Positions 28,124 through 36,760 are shown, counted from the stretch's first letter. The stretch is DNA of 64,000 nucleotides from Planosporangium sp963837285 (GCA_963837285.1 CAWIMS010000002.1:124001-188000), one strand, 5' to 3'. Numbers and translations are program-made. Notes: generated by a model from the sequence alone, not told the origin.

Positions 28124-28292
28124 AGATCAGCAACGAACCAGCCAGACGCTCGCGACGCAAGTCACACAACCACATGTGCGAACGACGGGCCTAGGCTTGG
28201 CCATGATCGCCGCCTTCATCCCGTACTACTGGCTGCCGATCGCGGGCGAGATCGCCAAAGCCCGGCGCCGGCGTGGGGTATAGGGTCCGGGC

Positions 28293-28940
28293 GTGACAGA
28301 GTCCACCGAAGCCGACGACCTACCAGATGGTGCGATCGCGATGGCGCTGACCATCGTGGAGACGATGCTTGGCCGCGGGGTCGGCAAGGAAGGCCTCAAG
28401 CAGCTCCCCGAGGCGGTCCGTCTCGGTATCGAGGTCTGGGGGGAAGCCGCAATCCTCAACGCGTTCGGAGGCCTCATCTACATCGGGGTGGGGACAGCAA
28501 TGGGCAAGGCCGAACTCGGCAACCTGCTCCAGACGATGATTCCGACCATCGTGCACAGCCTAGAGGTGGAGAAAGACCTGCTGGAGGTGCCCGACGAGAC
28601 GTTGCCGACCGCCGCGCGGCCTGCAGCAGGCCATCCTGAACGACCTGCACCTGCTCGCATGACGAACACGACACAGGACCATCACGCCGCCGGCACGGTG
28701 GCGACGGATCGCCGGGCGTCGTCCGCCCCTGCTGCACGCCCGGTGCGGAGCATCCCTCCACAAGGGAGCAAGAAGATGATGTTGTGCTCCCAATTTGCTC
28801 CCATAGTAATGAGGAAGACGCGGAACGCCCGTTACCAGAACTCCGGTAACGGGCACCTGACCTGCGGAAATATCGGTGGGCGATACTGGGATCGAACCAG
28901 TGACCTCTTCGGTGTGAACGCAGACGCTGCGAACCGCTGA
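28293..28940 (+). CDS. Hypothetical protein, C-terminal half probably spurious
   Basis: From GTG 28293 the first 100 residues look coding (LTIVETMLGRGVGKEGLKQL, GGLIYIGVGTAMG) and have no recognised family. Beyond about 28615 composition changes. The other frame there ends sensibly (LQQAILNDLHLLA, stop at 28660-28662), suggesting a one-base frameshift. The frame as read runs through a hairpin and a tRNA fragment, so its true end is doubtful. It sits 9 bases after the TMEM175 remnant and may have been co-transcribed with it. Confidence 0.4.
   Translation: MTESTEADDLPDGAIAMALTIVETMLGRGVGKEGLKQLPEAVRLGIEVWGEAAILNAFGGLIYIGVGTAMGKAELGNLLQTMIPTIVHSLEVEKDLLEVPDETLPTAARPAAGHPERPAPARMTNTTQDHHAAGTVATDRRASSAPAARPVRSIPPQGSKKMMLCSQFAPIVMRKTRNARYQNSGNGHLTCGNIGGRYWDRTSDLFGVNADAANR
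28828..28853. terminator. Hairpin, possible terminator
   Basis: CCCGTTACC, eight-base loop, GGTAACGGG: a perfect 9-bp stem just upstream of the tRNA fragment. No T-run follows, so the termination function is inferred. Confidence 0.45.
28877..28918 (-). tRNA. 3' fragment of tRNA-Val (CAC), probable attachment-site scar
   Basis: Read on the minus strand: anticodon loop TTCACAC (anticodon CAC), stem CGAAG, variable loop AGGTC, T arm ACTGG-TTCGATC-CCAGT, acceptor strand ATCGCCC and discriminator A. The 5' half is absent: the bases preceding the loop do not pair with CGAAG. A tRNA gene cut in this way is the usual footprint of a tyrosine-integrase element at a tRNA attachment site. Confidence 0.65.
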
Positions 28941-29274
28941 CCAGCGTCAACGCGAGGACATGCAGGTCAGCGGCTTCCGGTGCGAGCAGGTGAGCGCGGT
29001 TCGGAGCAGTTCAGCATCGTTCGGAGCAGCAGCGTGCTCCCCGTTTGCTCCCCACCGATCGAGCCATGTTGGCCACCGTACGATCTGTCGGCCGCCAGCC
29101 AGCGTTTGCTGGCCTACCGGTGAATTACTCCGGCGTATGAACGAGTTCAGAGGATCCGGGCGAGGTTCCTGAACGTGTTCAGATTCGGGAAGGTGTCGGC
29201 TCCTGGAGTAGGGCGAAGTGCAGGTCAACCACGGTAACCGAGTTTTGGCGCCCCACAGGCTTCGCCCCGAGTAC
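28919..29274. other. Non-coding stretch after the tRNA fragment
   Basis: No gene is recognised. It contains GTGCTCCCCGTTTGCTCCCC (about 29034-29053), related to a motif near 28782 and, inverted, near 62955. Confidence 0.4.
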
Positions 29275-29898
29275 GGTCAGCACCGCCGCGACCAGACCGT
29301 GCTGGCCGAGCACGCGCTGCGGGTCCCCGCGTTCGCGGAGACCGTCGCGTTGCCCAGCGTGACGCTGCCGGTCGCCGGCACGGTGCGCAACTACAACAGC
29401 CTGCTCGGCACCGACGGGGTGTTCGGCATCAAGACCGGCTCGACCGACGAGGCCGGCGGAAACCTGGTCTTCGCCGCCCACCTCACGGTCGCCGGTCGGG
29501 TACTGACCGTGGTCGGCGCGGTCCTCAACCAGCCCGGCCGGCAGACGCCCGAACAGCTGGCGGCCGCGAGCGCCGCCACCCGCCGGCTGCTGGCGGCCGT
29601 GGGGCGCATCGTGCAGGTGTACACGCTGCTGCCGGCGGCCCAGGTCGGCGAGGTCCGCGCCACCTGGGGCCGCGCCGTCCCGGTACGCATCGCCGAGCCG
29701 GTACAGGTCGTCGGCTGGCCGGGCCTGATGGCCACGGTCGACGTCCACCCGGCGAAGCCCGGCCGGCGGCTTCGCGCCGGGCAGCCGCTCGGTACCCTGA
29801 CCGCCCACACCGGTGCCGGCGACGTCACCGTCGGGCTGCGGGCAGCCGCCACGCTGCCCGCGCCCTCGTTCTGGTGGCGCCTGGCCCGGACGGGGTGA
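29275..29898 (+). pseudogene. D-alanyl-D-alanine carboxypeptidase, N-terminus missing
   Basis: The reading contains VLAEHALRVPAFAETVALPS and the KTG triad of penicillin-binding carboxypeptidases in FGIKTGSTDEAGGNLVFAA, and ends in the beta-rich C-terminal domain typical of the S11 family. The catalytic SxxK and SxN motifs, the signal peptide and any good start are missing. The coding sequence is cut at about 29275, next to the attachment scar. It is therefore the 3' half of a truncated gene and cannot act on peptidoglycan. Confidence 0.75.
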
Positions 29899-29970
29899 TC
29901 TTTTCTCCAGGCATCGCCATGGACCGCCGTCGCGTGGGTATGGGCTCCCGGGCCACGGCCCGCGCCCCGG

Positions 29971-30895
29971 TCAATGCCGGGATGCCGCCTGCGCTGCGAC
30001 CAGCGCGTCGGGTGCGGCAGGCTGCCGGGAAGGCTGTCGAGCGCGCCGCGCCCTGGAGCGGATCGCCATCGCGGCCGCCGCAGCGAGGCCGACCAGCCCG
30101 GCGGCTGTCCACAGTAGAGGGCTGGTCCGTACGTGTGCCGGGAGCTGCTGGGCGAGGACGAAGACGCCCATCGCGACGACGAACCAGCCGAAGGACTTGC
30201 GCAGGATGTCGGCGGGGATGCGGCCGGCGAGCCGGCCGCCGGCGAGGCTGCCGGCGACGCGCGGCGAGCGGTCACGGCGGCGGCGAGGCCCCAGTGGATG
30301 TGGATGCTGGACAGGTAGCCGGCGAAGCCGGCGAAGGATTTCATGGCGATGACCACCAGCGAGGTGCCGACGGCGACCGGCATCGGACAGGCCGCCGAGC
30401 AGGGCGAGGGCGGGTACGACGAGGAAGCCGCCGCCGGCGCCGACCAGGCCGGTGACCAGGCCGACGACGATGCCCGTCGGCGATGACCTTGCCGATGGGC
30501 AGCTCGTGCGGCACCGGTTTGGCCGTCGTGCCGCGCCGGCCGCGGATCATGGCGGCGGCGGTGGCGAGCATCATCAGCGCGAACCCGGTGAGCAGGACCC
30601 CGCCGGGGATGTAGCGCGGCCAGCCGGCCGCCGGCGTACGCGCCGGTCATGCCGGCCAGGCCGAAGATGCAGGCCGGTGCGCCAGCGGACCCGGCCGGCG
30701 CGGGCGTGCGGCAGTACGCGCCACGGCGCTGGTGGCGCCGACGACGAGCAGCGAGGTGGCGATGGCTTCCTTGGCGGGCAGGCCGGCGACGTACACCAGC
30801 AGTGGTACGGCGAGGATGGAGCCGCCGCCGCCGAGCAGGCCGAGGCTGGCCCCGATGAGCACGGCGAGCGCGACGGTCAGTGCCAGGGCGGTCAT
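29971..30895 (-). pseudogene. TauE/SafE family sulfite/sulfur exporter, multiply frameshifted
   Basis: From ATG 30895 the frame reads GASLGLLGGGGSILAVPLLV, the TauE/SafE hallmark, and AKEAIATSLLVVG. Coding then hops between frames: FGLAGMTGAYAGG, later PVAVGTSLVVIAMKSFAGFA, SIHIHWGLAAAV, and a C-terminus MGVFVLAQQLPAHVRTSPLL ending at 29971. At least three single-base indels separate these blocks. The intact family members are eight-helix permeases that export sulfite, sulfonates or thiosulfate, or import sulfur compounds. It is last in the minus-strand rhodanese/dioxygenase operon. A second degraded copy is at 52590-53120. Confidence 0.8.
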
Positions 30896-31500
30896 CGTGC
30901 GGCTCCCGGTTGGCGCCGCGTCGCGCAGCTGGCCGACGATGGTGTCCAGGTCGCAGCTGGCGCCGCGGTTGTAGGGCAGCTTGGCCAGCAGCATGCCCAT
31001 GGCGCAGGTGTTGGTGAGCGCGGCGACGGTGAGCCCGGCGCCGATCAGGCCGGCGACCCATTTCAGGCCGGGCACGAGTACGGACGCGAGGATGCTGGCC
31101 AGCACGATGGAGCCGGCGACCAGGCGTACCTGGCGTTCGAGGTCCCAGCGGGGCCGGCCCAGATTGGTCGGCGCACCGGCGGCCTGCCAGGCCAGCATGC
31201 CGCCGGCGAGGACGCGTGACGTTGGGCAGGCCGGCCTCGGCGAGGGTCTGCTCGGCCTGGGCGGCGCGGGCGCCGGAGCGGCAGACCAGGACGACGTCCT
31301 CGTCGAGGTGCTGCCGCAGCTCGGCGCGGTGCTCGCGGAGCAGGTCGAGCGGCACGTTGTAGGCGCCGGGGATGTGCGCGGTCTCGAACTCGGCCGGGGT
31401 GCGGACGTCGAGGACCCGCGGGCCGCGGCCGCAGCCGAGCAGCGCGCCCAGGGTGGCCAGCGTCGATGGTGGCGGGGCGGGTGGGGCCGGAAATGGTCAT
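30896..31500 (-). pseudogene. Rhodanese with C-terminal membrane domain (YgaP/DUF2892-like), frameshifted
   Basis: ATG 31500 follows GAGGAGAC. Blocks in alternating frames give RVLDVRTPAEFETAHIPGAY, VVLVCRSGARAAQAEQTL (active-site Cys loop CRSGAR), then DLERQVRLVAGSIVLASILA, GLIGAGLTVAALTNTCAMG and LPYNRGASC. This is the rhodanese-plus-two-helix YgaP architecture: a membrane-anchored sulfurtransferase that takes persulfide sulfur. Two or three indels break it, one near the start and one in the rhodanese. Its end is fused in frame to the TauE start; the normal stop would overlap that ATG. Confidence 0.78.
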
Positions 31501-31618
31501 GTCTCCTCGTTCGGCAGGGACTGTGCTATCAGGCCGCGGGCGTAGGGGGCCGGCCGGCCGGCTGGCGCGGGGGACGCCAGCCGGCCGGCTGGTGCGGGAG
31601 CGGCTGTCTGGTGCGGGC

Positions 31619-32980
31619 TCAGGCGCCGTTGACGACGGGGAGCCCGGCGGTCGTGGCGTTGGCGAAGTCGTCGTCGACGGCGACGACCCGGCGGCCGGTG
31701 GCGGCCAGGATGGAGGCGGAGATGGAGGCGCGGTAGCCGGCGGCGCAGTGCACCCAGACTTCGCCGTCGGGTACCTGGTCGAGGCGGTCACGCAGCTCGT
31801 GTAGCGGGATGTGGACGGCGCCGTCGAGGTGGGCCTCGGCCCATTCCAGGTTGCGGCGGTTGTCGAGCATGACGACGGGCCGGTGGTGGCGTACCTGGGC
31901 CAGGTCGGCGAAGGTGGCCCGGGGGAAGGTTTCGAGCTGGTCGCCGCCGGCCCAGTCGGCCGGGGTGCCGGTGGCGTGGGTGGCGGGCCGGTCGATGCCG
32001 ATGCGGACCAGTTCCCGTTGGGCCTCGGCGACCTGGTCGGGGGTTTCGCCGAGCAGGGTCAGCGGGGTGCCCCAGCCGATGAGCCAGCCGAGGTAGGTGG
32101 CGAAGCTGCCGTCGAGGCCGAAGTTGAGGGTGCCGGTGACGTGTCCGGCGGCGAACGCGACTCGGTTGCGCAGGTCGACCACCCACTCCCCGGCGGCGAG
32201 GCGCTTGCGGATCTGGTCGGCGTCGGCCCGCTCCGGCGCCGACAGGTCCGGCGCGGCCGGTCCGGCGGTGTTGGCCGGGGCCATGTGGGCGTAGTAGGCG
32301 GGCCAGGCGTCCAGGCCGGCGAGCAGGTGGGCGACAAACTGCCGCTCGGGCTGGGTCAGCGCCGGGTTGGCGCGCTTCTCCTGGCCGATGGTGGAGGCGG
32401 TGGCCTCGGACTGGGTGGCCGAGCAGAAGCTGCCGAACCCGTGGGTGGGGTAGACGGCGGCGGTGTCGGGTAGCTCGGCGGCCAGGCAGTTGGCCGAGGC
32501 GTACTGGTGGTGGACCAGTGTTTCGGTGTGGGTGGGGCCGAGCAGGTCGGGGCGGCCGACGGAGCCGTACAGCAGGGACCCGCCGGTGAACGCGGCGGTT
32601 TCGTGGCCGTTGGCCTCGAGCAGGTAGGACAGGTGGGTGAAGGTGTGCCCGGGGGTGGCGCGTACCCGGACGCGCATCGTGTCGCCGACGGTGATGGCGT
32701 CGCCGTCGCGCACCGCCACGCGGTCGAAGGTGACCGGGTCGTCGGCGTTGACGTGGTACGCCGCGCCGGTGGCCCGGGCGAGGGCGTGGCCGCCGGTGAC
32801 GTAGTCGTTGTGGATGTGGGTCTCGAACACGTGCGTGATGTGCACGCCCTCAGCGGCGGCGAGGTCGAGGACGCGGTCGATGTCGCGCTGCGGGTCGACC
32901 ACGAACGCCACCCGGCCGTCGTGGACCAGGTAGCTGCGGTCGCCCAGGGTCGGCGTGTCGATCGCGAGGATGCGGGGCAC
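31619..32980 (-). CDS. Persulfide dioxygenase-rhodanese fusion (MBL-fold)
   Basis: A 453-residue cytosolic enzyme. The N-terminal MBL domain (about 1-240) has the Fe-binding set His55/His57/Asp59 in THIHNDY, His in TPGHTFTHLSYL and the Asp in GRPDLLGP, as in ETHE1-type persulfide dioxygenases that oxidise glutathione- or other thiol-persulfides to sulfite. Two rhodanese domains follow. The first (VVDLRNRVAFAAGHV) lacks a catalytic Cys; the second has HCAAGYRAS with the active Cys. GTG 32980 lies behind AAAGGAA. It is in an operon with rhodaneses and a sulfur exporter, under a CstR-type operator. Length and order are normal. Confidence 0.93.
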   Translation of the reverse strand: MPRILAIDTPTLGDRSYLVHDGRVAFVVDPQRDIDRVLDLAAAEGVHITHVFETHIHNDYVTGGHALARATGAAYHVNADDPVTFDRVAVRDGDAITVGDTMRVRVRATPGHTFTHLSYLLEANGHETAAFTGGSLLYGSVGRPDLLGPTHTETLVHHQYASANCLAAELPDTAAVYPTHGFGSFCSATQSEATASTIGQEKRANPALTQPERQFVAHLLAGLDAWPAYYAHMAPANTAGPAAPDLSAPERADADQIRKRLAAGEWVVDLRNRVAFAAGHVTGTLNFGLDGSFATYLGWLIGWGTPLTLLGETPDQVAEAQRELVRIGIDRPATHATGTPADWAGGDQLETFPRATFADLAQVRHHRPVVMLDNRRNLEWAEAHLDGAVHIPLHELRDRLDQVPDGEVWVHCAAGYRASISASILAATGRRVVAVDDDFANATTAGLPVVNGA

Positions 32981-33022
32981 GGGGTGTTCCTTTCGAGCAG
33001 GGGCCAGGGGCGGCGGGGGAAG

Positions 33023-33343
33023 TCAGGCGGCGGCGCGGTGGCCGCGCACGGTCGGGTGGCCGGCGCGCGCCCAGGCGCCGGTGCCACCGGCCACCGACCA
33101 GGCGTCCACGCCGGCGCGGGCCAGGAAGTCGGCGGCGGCGAGGCTGCGGTTGCCGGTGGCGCAGATCACGTAGACCGGCACGCCACGCGGCAGCCCGCCG
33201 ACGTGGCCGGGCAGCCGGCCCAGGGGGACCAGCTCGGCGCCGGGCACATGCCCGCCGAGGTACTCGTAGGGCTCCCGGACGTCGATCACCGTGGCGCCGT
33301 CGCGGCGTGCGGCGGCGAACGTGGCCAGGTCGACTTCACGCAT
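33023..33343 (-). CDS. Single-domain rhodanese sulfurtransferase
   Basis: A 106-residue protein starting at ATG 33343, ten bases after GGAGG. The rhodanese fold shows TVIDVREPYEYLGGHVPGA and the catalytic loop CATGNRS. The GHVPGAELVPLGRLP motif is typical of GlpE-like enzymes that transfer sulfane sulfur between thiols. It is the first gene of the minus-strand operon followed by the persulfide dioxygenase 43 bases on. It lies directly downstream of the 33366-33381 operator, so it should be induced by persulfide stress. Confidence 0.9.
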   Translation of the reverse strand: MREVDLATFAAARRDGATVIDVREPYEYLGGHVPGAELVPLGRLPGHVGGLPRGVPVYVICATGNRSLAAADFLARAGVDAWSVAGGTGAWARAGHPTVRGHRAAA

Positions 33344-33365
33344 CAGATGCAACCTCCAGATTCAT

Positions 33366-33381
33366 ATACCCCCGGGGGTAT
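33366..33381. promoter_or_regulatory. CsoR/CstR-type operator 1
   Basis: The perfect palindrome ATACCCCCGGGGGTAT, the classical C5G5 CsoR-family site, is 22 bases upstream of the rhodanese start codon. Confidence 0.85.
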
Positions 33382-33467
33382 CTGCTCCCCACCATAGCGC
33401 GGCATCCACCCGCGCTGTCAACCCGCCGGCCGGGGCGGGCACGGGCCGCTCGGCCCTGCCGCATGGG

Positions 33468-33481
33468 TACCCCCCGGGGTA
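33468..33481. promoter_or_regulatory. CsoR/CstR-type operator 2
   Basis: TACCCCCCGGGGTA, a slightly degenerate dyad, lies 35 bases before the CstR-like gene. With operator 1 it lets one repressor control both divergent units. Confidence 0.75.
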
Positions 33482-33516
33482 TGTTTGAGTGGCAATCGCG
33501 GATGAGGAGGCGCGCC

Positions 33517-33785
33517 ATGCGGATCGAAAAGAACGCGCTGGGCGTCGTGATGAGGCGGCTGCACCGGGCCGAGGCCAGCTCCATGGCGTGATCACGATGC
33601 TCGAGTCCGGCCGTGACTGCGCCGACGTGCTCACCCAGCTCGCCGCGGTGTCCCACGCGCTCGACCGGGTCGGGTTCATGATCATCGCCAATGGGCTGGA
33701 GCAGTGCGCCACCGGGCCGGAGACCGGCGACGACAAGGCCGCCACCGTCGCGCGACTGGAGAAGCTGTTTCTGTCCCTCGCCTGA
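33517..33785 (+). pseudogene. CstR/CsoR-family repressor, one-base frameshift
   Basis: ATG 33517 gives MRIEKNALGVVMRRLHRAEA and then runs out of frame. The next frame continues LHGVITMLESGRDCADVLTQ, later LDRVGFMIIANGLEQC and LFLSLA, stop at 33785. Compared with the intact paralogue at 58136 (RRAEGQIRGVIAML), one G is missing near 33572 (GAGGCC for GAGGGCC). The Cys pair (RDC and EQC) is kept, but the copper-liganding His four residues before the second Cys of CsoR is not present. This fits a CstR-type persulfide sensor. It is inactive if the deletion is real. Confidence 0.82.
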
Positions 33786-33813
33786 CCGGGGACGACCAGA
33801 CAAGGAGAACAAC

Positions 33814-34191
33814 ATGCCCACGGTCGCACTGACCAAAGACACCTTCGAGCAGGCCGTGACCGGCGACGGGATCGTGCTGGTCGACTTCTGGGCCGGCTGG
33901 TGCGGGCCGTGCCGGCGCTTCGCGCCGGTCTTCGAGCGGGCCAGCCAGAGCCACACCGACATCGTTTTCGGCAAGGTCGACACCGAGGCCGAGCAGGCCC
34001 TCGCCGCGGCGCTGCGAATCTCGTCGATCCCGACCCTGATGGCCTTCCGCGACGGCATCCTGGTCTTCGCCCAGCCCGGCGCGCTGCCCGCCGCCGCGCT
34101 GGAGCAGGTGATCTCCGCCGTGCGTGGCCTGGACATGGACGAGATCCGCGGGAAGCTGGTCGACCGGCACCGGGCGGCGCCCGCCGCATAG
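33814..34191 (+). CDS. Thioredoxin
   Basis: A 125-residue cytosolic thioredoxin with the active site WAGWCGPC, cis-Pro in SSIPTLMAF and a normal fold, plus a 20-residue charged C-terminal tail. ATG 33814 follows AAGGAGAAC. It lies 28 bases after the CstR-like gene in the same direction, so it probably belongs to the persulfide-inducible unit. There it would reduce protein persulfides or regenerate rhodanese and dioxygenase thiols. Disulfide reductase chemistry is family knowledge; the persulfide role is inferred. Confidence 0.93.
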   Translation: MPTVALTKDTFEQAVTGDGIVLVDFWAGWCGPCRRFAPVFERASQSHTDIVFGKVDTEAEQALAAALRISSIPTLMAFRDGILVFAQPGALPAAALEQVISAVRGLDMDEIRGKLVDRHRAAPAA

Positions 34192-34278
34192 GTGCCGCGC
34201 GCTCCGGGCCGTCCGTACCGGCGACCCGGGCCGGGCGGCCCTACGCGCAGGGCCTGATCCGGGAGGAGGCTTGCGCAC

Positions 34279-34971
34279 ATGTCCGGCGCGGTGCTGGTCG
34301 TGGAGGACGACCGGGAGCTGCGTGAGCTGGTCCGCCGCTACCTCGAGCGGGCCGGCCACGCCGTGCATACCACCGGCTCCGGCGCCGAGGCGCTGGGCCT
34401 GCTCGGCACCGGTGGTGTGGACCTGGTGGTGCTGGATCTGGGCCTGCCCGACGTGGACGGTCTGGAGGTGCTCGCCGCCGCCCGCGAGGAGCGGGAGATC
34501 CCCGTGGTGGTGCTGACCGCCCGCAGCGACGTGGCAGACCGCATCGACGGCCTACGCCGGGGCGCGGACGACTACGTGACCAAGCCGTTCAGCCCGACCG
34601 AGCTGGTGCTGCGGGTACAGGCGGTGCTGCACCGGACCCGCGGCGCCGCGGCGGCGCCGGGCCCGGCGACGTTCGGCGGCGGGCGGCTGCGCCTGGACGA
34701 GGCCCGGCACGAGGCGTCGCTGGACGGCGCGTCGTTGGAGCTGACCCCGACCGAATGGGGGCTGCTGACCGCGCTGGCCGGAGCGCCAGGGCGGGTGTTC
34801 TCACGGTACGAGCTGGTCAACCGGGTACGCGGGTACGAGTTCGCCGGCTATGAGCGGACCATCGACTCGCACGTGAAGAACCTGCGCCGCAAGCTCGGTC
34901 CCGATGGTGCCGGGATCGTGGAGACGGTGCTGGGCGTGGGCTACCGGCTCGGGTGGTCACGTGACCGGTGA
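34279..34971 (+). CDS. OmpR/PhoB-family response regulator
   Basis: A 230-residue two-component regulator. The receiver domain has acidic pocket VVEDD, phosphoacceptor Asp53 in VVLDLGLPD, switch Thr in VVLTARS and Lys in VTKPFSP. The C-terminal winged helix (RLRLDEARHEASLDG… RTIDSHVKNLRRKLG) binds DNA. RBS GGGAGGAGG precedes the ATG. It overlaps the histidine kinase gene downstream by 11 bases, its cognate partner. The stimulus is unknown, but the location suggests sulfur or envelope stress. Confidence 0.95.
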   Translation: MSGAVLVVEDDRELRELVRRYLERAGHAVHTTGSGAEALGLLGTGGVDLVVLDLGLPDVDGLEVLAAAREEREIPVVVLTARSDVADRIDGLRRGADDYVTKPFSPTELVLRVQAVLHRTRGAAAAPGPATFGGGRLRLDEARHEASLDGASLELTPTEWGLLTALAGAPGRVFSRYELVNRVRGYEFAGYERTIDSHVKNLRRKLGPDGAGIVETVLGVGYRLGWSRDR

Positions 34972-36331
34972 GCGGCGGTACCGGGCCAGCCCACTGGGCT
35001 GGCGGCTACTGGCCGCGTTCGTGCTGGTCGCCCTGTCCTCGGTGGTGGTGCTTTCGGTGGCCGCGCTGGTCGGCACGGACCGCGGCCTGGCCAGCGCGCA
35101 CCGCAACGAACGCCAGCAGGCGGCCGGCCGGGTCGCCACCGCGGCGGGTACCGCGTACGCCACCGCCCGGGGCTGGTCGGGAGCGGACTTGAGCGCGGCA
35201 TCCGCGATCGCCGACGCCGCCGGAGCCCGCCTCGTGGTCCGTGATACCGCCGGCGCCATGGTGTGGCCGGGGCAGGGGCGCGGGCCTGGCATGGGCGGAA
35301 TGCACACCGACACCGCGAACGGCGGGGTGGTCGAGGCGCCGGTCGTCGTGGCCGGGCAGCGGGTCGGCGCGGTACGCCTGGCGTTTACGACGGCGGTGAG
35401 CGGCGGCCGGACGGTCGCCTGGTCCTGGGTGATCGGGGCGGCGCTGGTGGCGCTGGCCGCCGCGCTGGCGGTCAGCGGCTACGTCTCCCGCCGCCTGACC
35501 CGGCCGCTGGTCGCCCTGGCCGCCGCGGCCCGCCGGTTCGCCGCCGGCGACCGGGCCGCCCGCGCCCGGGTCGCCGGCCCGGGCGAGCTCGGTGAGGTGG
35601 CGCACGCCTTCGACAGCATGGCCGACGAGGTGGTGCGGGCCGAGACGGTCCGTCGCCGGCTGGCCGCCGACGTCGCCCACGAGCTACGCACCCCGCTCGC
35701 CGCGCTGCAGGCCGGTCTGGAAGAGCTGCGCGACGGGCTCCGCGAGCCTGACGTGCAGCGGCTGGCCGCCCTGCACGACCAGGCGCTACGGCTGGGCCGG
35801 GTGGTGCAGGACCTGGCTGACCTGTCCGCCGCCGAATCCGCGGCCCTCTCGTTGCGCCCGGTCGAGACCGACCTCGCCCAGGTCGCCCGCGCGGCCCTCG
35901 CGGCCCAGCGGCCACAGCTGGACTCGGCCGGCCTGCGCGTGCATGCCGACCTGGCCACGCCGGTACCGGTACGGGCCGACCCGGACCGCGTCCACCAGGC
36001 CATCGGCAACCTGCTCGCCAACGCTGCGCGCTACTGCCGCCCCGGCGACCGGGTGACCGTGCGGGCCCGCACCGAGGAGGACAGGTCGGCCGTGCTGGAG
36101 GTCGCCGATACCGGGCCCGGTATCCCCGCCGACGAGCTGCCGCACATCTTCGACCGGCTCTGGCGCGGCCAGCACGCCCGCGCGGTCGCCGGATCCGGCA
36201 TCGGTCTCGCCGTGGTCCGGGAGCTGGTCACCGCCCACGCCGGTACCGTCACCGCGCAGTCACCGAGCGGCGGCGGCACCACCGTCACCATCCGCCTGCC
36301 CAGCCTCGATGGCGATGCCAGGCTGCCCTGA
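34961..36331 (+). CDS. Sensor histidine kinase (HAMP, HisKA, HATPase)
   Basis: A 456-residue membrane kinase from GTG 34961. Two transmembrane helices (about 10-35 and 145-170) bracket an extracytoplasmic sensor of about 110 residues that includes a Met/Gly/His-rich stretch (GRGPGMGGMHTDTA). HAMP follows (SRRLTRPLVALAAAARRFAA), then the H box DVAHELRTPLAALQAG, N box NLLANAARYC, G1 DTGPGIPADE and G2 GSGIGLAVVREL. All catalytic motifs are intact. A closely similar but broken copy lies at 53120-54274. Translational overlap with the response regulator marks a classical pair. Confidence 0.95.
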   Translation: MTGERRYRASPLGWRLLAAFVLVALSSVVVLSVAALVGTDRGLASAHRNERQQAAGRVATAAGTAYATARGWSGADLSAASAIADAAGARLVVRDTAGAMVWPGQGRGPGMGGMHTDTANGGVVEAPVVVAGQRVGAVRLAFTTAVSGGRTVAWSWVIGAALVALAAALAVSGYVSRRLTRPLVALAAAARRFAAGDRAARARVAGPGELGEVAHAFDSMADEVVRAETVRRRLAADVAHELRTPLAALQAGLEELRDGLREPDVQRLAALHDQALRLGRVVQDLADLSAAESAALSLRPVETDLAQVARAALAAQRPQLDSAGLRVHADLATPVPVRADPDRVHQAIGNLLANAARYCRPGDRVTVRARTEEDRSAVLEVADTGPGIPADELPHIFDRLWRGQHARAVAGSGIGLAVVRELVTAHAGTVTAQSPSGGGTTVTIRLPSLDGDARLP

Positions 36332-36337
36332 CCACCC

Positions 36338-36760
36338 TCATCCGGTCAGTGTGTCGAGGGCGGCGCGCAGCCGGGCAGTGGCCTCGTCGGCAACGTCCTT
36401 GAGCTCGGGCCGGCCGGTGACCTGGACCATGACCAGCGGGTCCAGGGCCTGCACGAGCGTGACGTCCGGGCCGTCGGCGCGCACGACGACGTTGCAGGGC
36501 AGCAGCAGGCCGATGTCGCGGTCGGCGTCCAGCGCCCGGTGCGCCAGCGGCGGGTTGCAGGCGCCGAGGATCAGGTACTCCTCCACCTGCGCGCCCAGCT
36601 TCTGGCGCAGCGTGGCCTGCACATCGTGGAGCACCCGCCGTGGGTGAAGCAGATCAGGCCGGCCGGGCGTCGCCGATGACCAGCTCCGACAGGACGGCGC
36701 CCAGCCCGAACGACTCGTCGTCCGGGTGCGCGACCACCGCCAGCACCCCGGTTGCCGGCG
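36338..36760 (-). pseudogene. PIG-L deacetylase/DUF302 remnant with internal deletion
   Basis: The minus-strand 3' part reads DVQATLRQKLGAQVEEYLIL, then GACNPPLAHRALDADRDIGL and LKDVADEATARLRAALDTL, nearly identical to the DUF302 protein at 54540-54932 but lacking its first 40 residues. Upstream it joins the start of a PIG-L enzyme (VLAVVAHPDDESFGLGAVL, ELVIGDARP, LICFTHGG). Everything between is deleted compared with the longer copy at 54540-55630. The PIG-L 5' end in turn runs into the truncated CtaG gene on the other strand. Not functional. Confidence 0.8.

Larger units (their letters stand above)
25119..28190 (-). mobile_element. IS1634-like insertion sequence (outer element)
   Basis: Terminal inverted repeats GCCCGTCGTTCGCAC (25119-25133 and its complement at 28176-28190), extending to 17 of 18 matches. 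A 4-bp target duplication CTAG flanks it (25115-25118 and 28191-28194). The length without the nested IS3 element and its 3-bp duplication is about 1756 bp. It is inserted in the TMEM175-like gene. Confidence 0.88.
24593..28283 (+). pseudogene. TMEM175-family potassium channel-like gene split by nested insertion sequences
   Basis: ATG 24593 opens a DUF1211/TMEM175 protein: RLVAFTDAVIAIPVTLLVLE is the family's pore-lining helix 1, and VWANHHVMFDHIR and several other helices follow. The gene runs to base 25118 (…VPALG), where a 3-kb insertion begins. The missing end resumes in the same frame at 28195 (LAMIAAFIPYYWLPIAGE…RRRRGV, stop at 28281-28283). Removing the insertion and one copy of CTAG gives an intact frame of about 205 codons. 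The family forms K+ or proton-permeable channels in the membrane; this copy is inactivated. Confidence 0.88.

Noticed and set aside
29391..31355. A 654-codon minus-strand open frame covering the carboxypeptidase and TauE regions
   Set aside because: Only short blocks match real families (rhodanese, TauE); the rest is antisense or out of frame. It arises from the frameshifts and is not a single gene.
33814..36331. Thioredoxin and two-component genes as a copper-resistance locus
   Set aside because: The kinase sensor has a Met/His stretch, but no copper ATPase, oxidase or chaperone lies next to it, and the CsoR-family proteins lack the copper-binding His. The sulfur context fits better.
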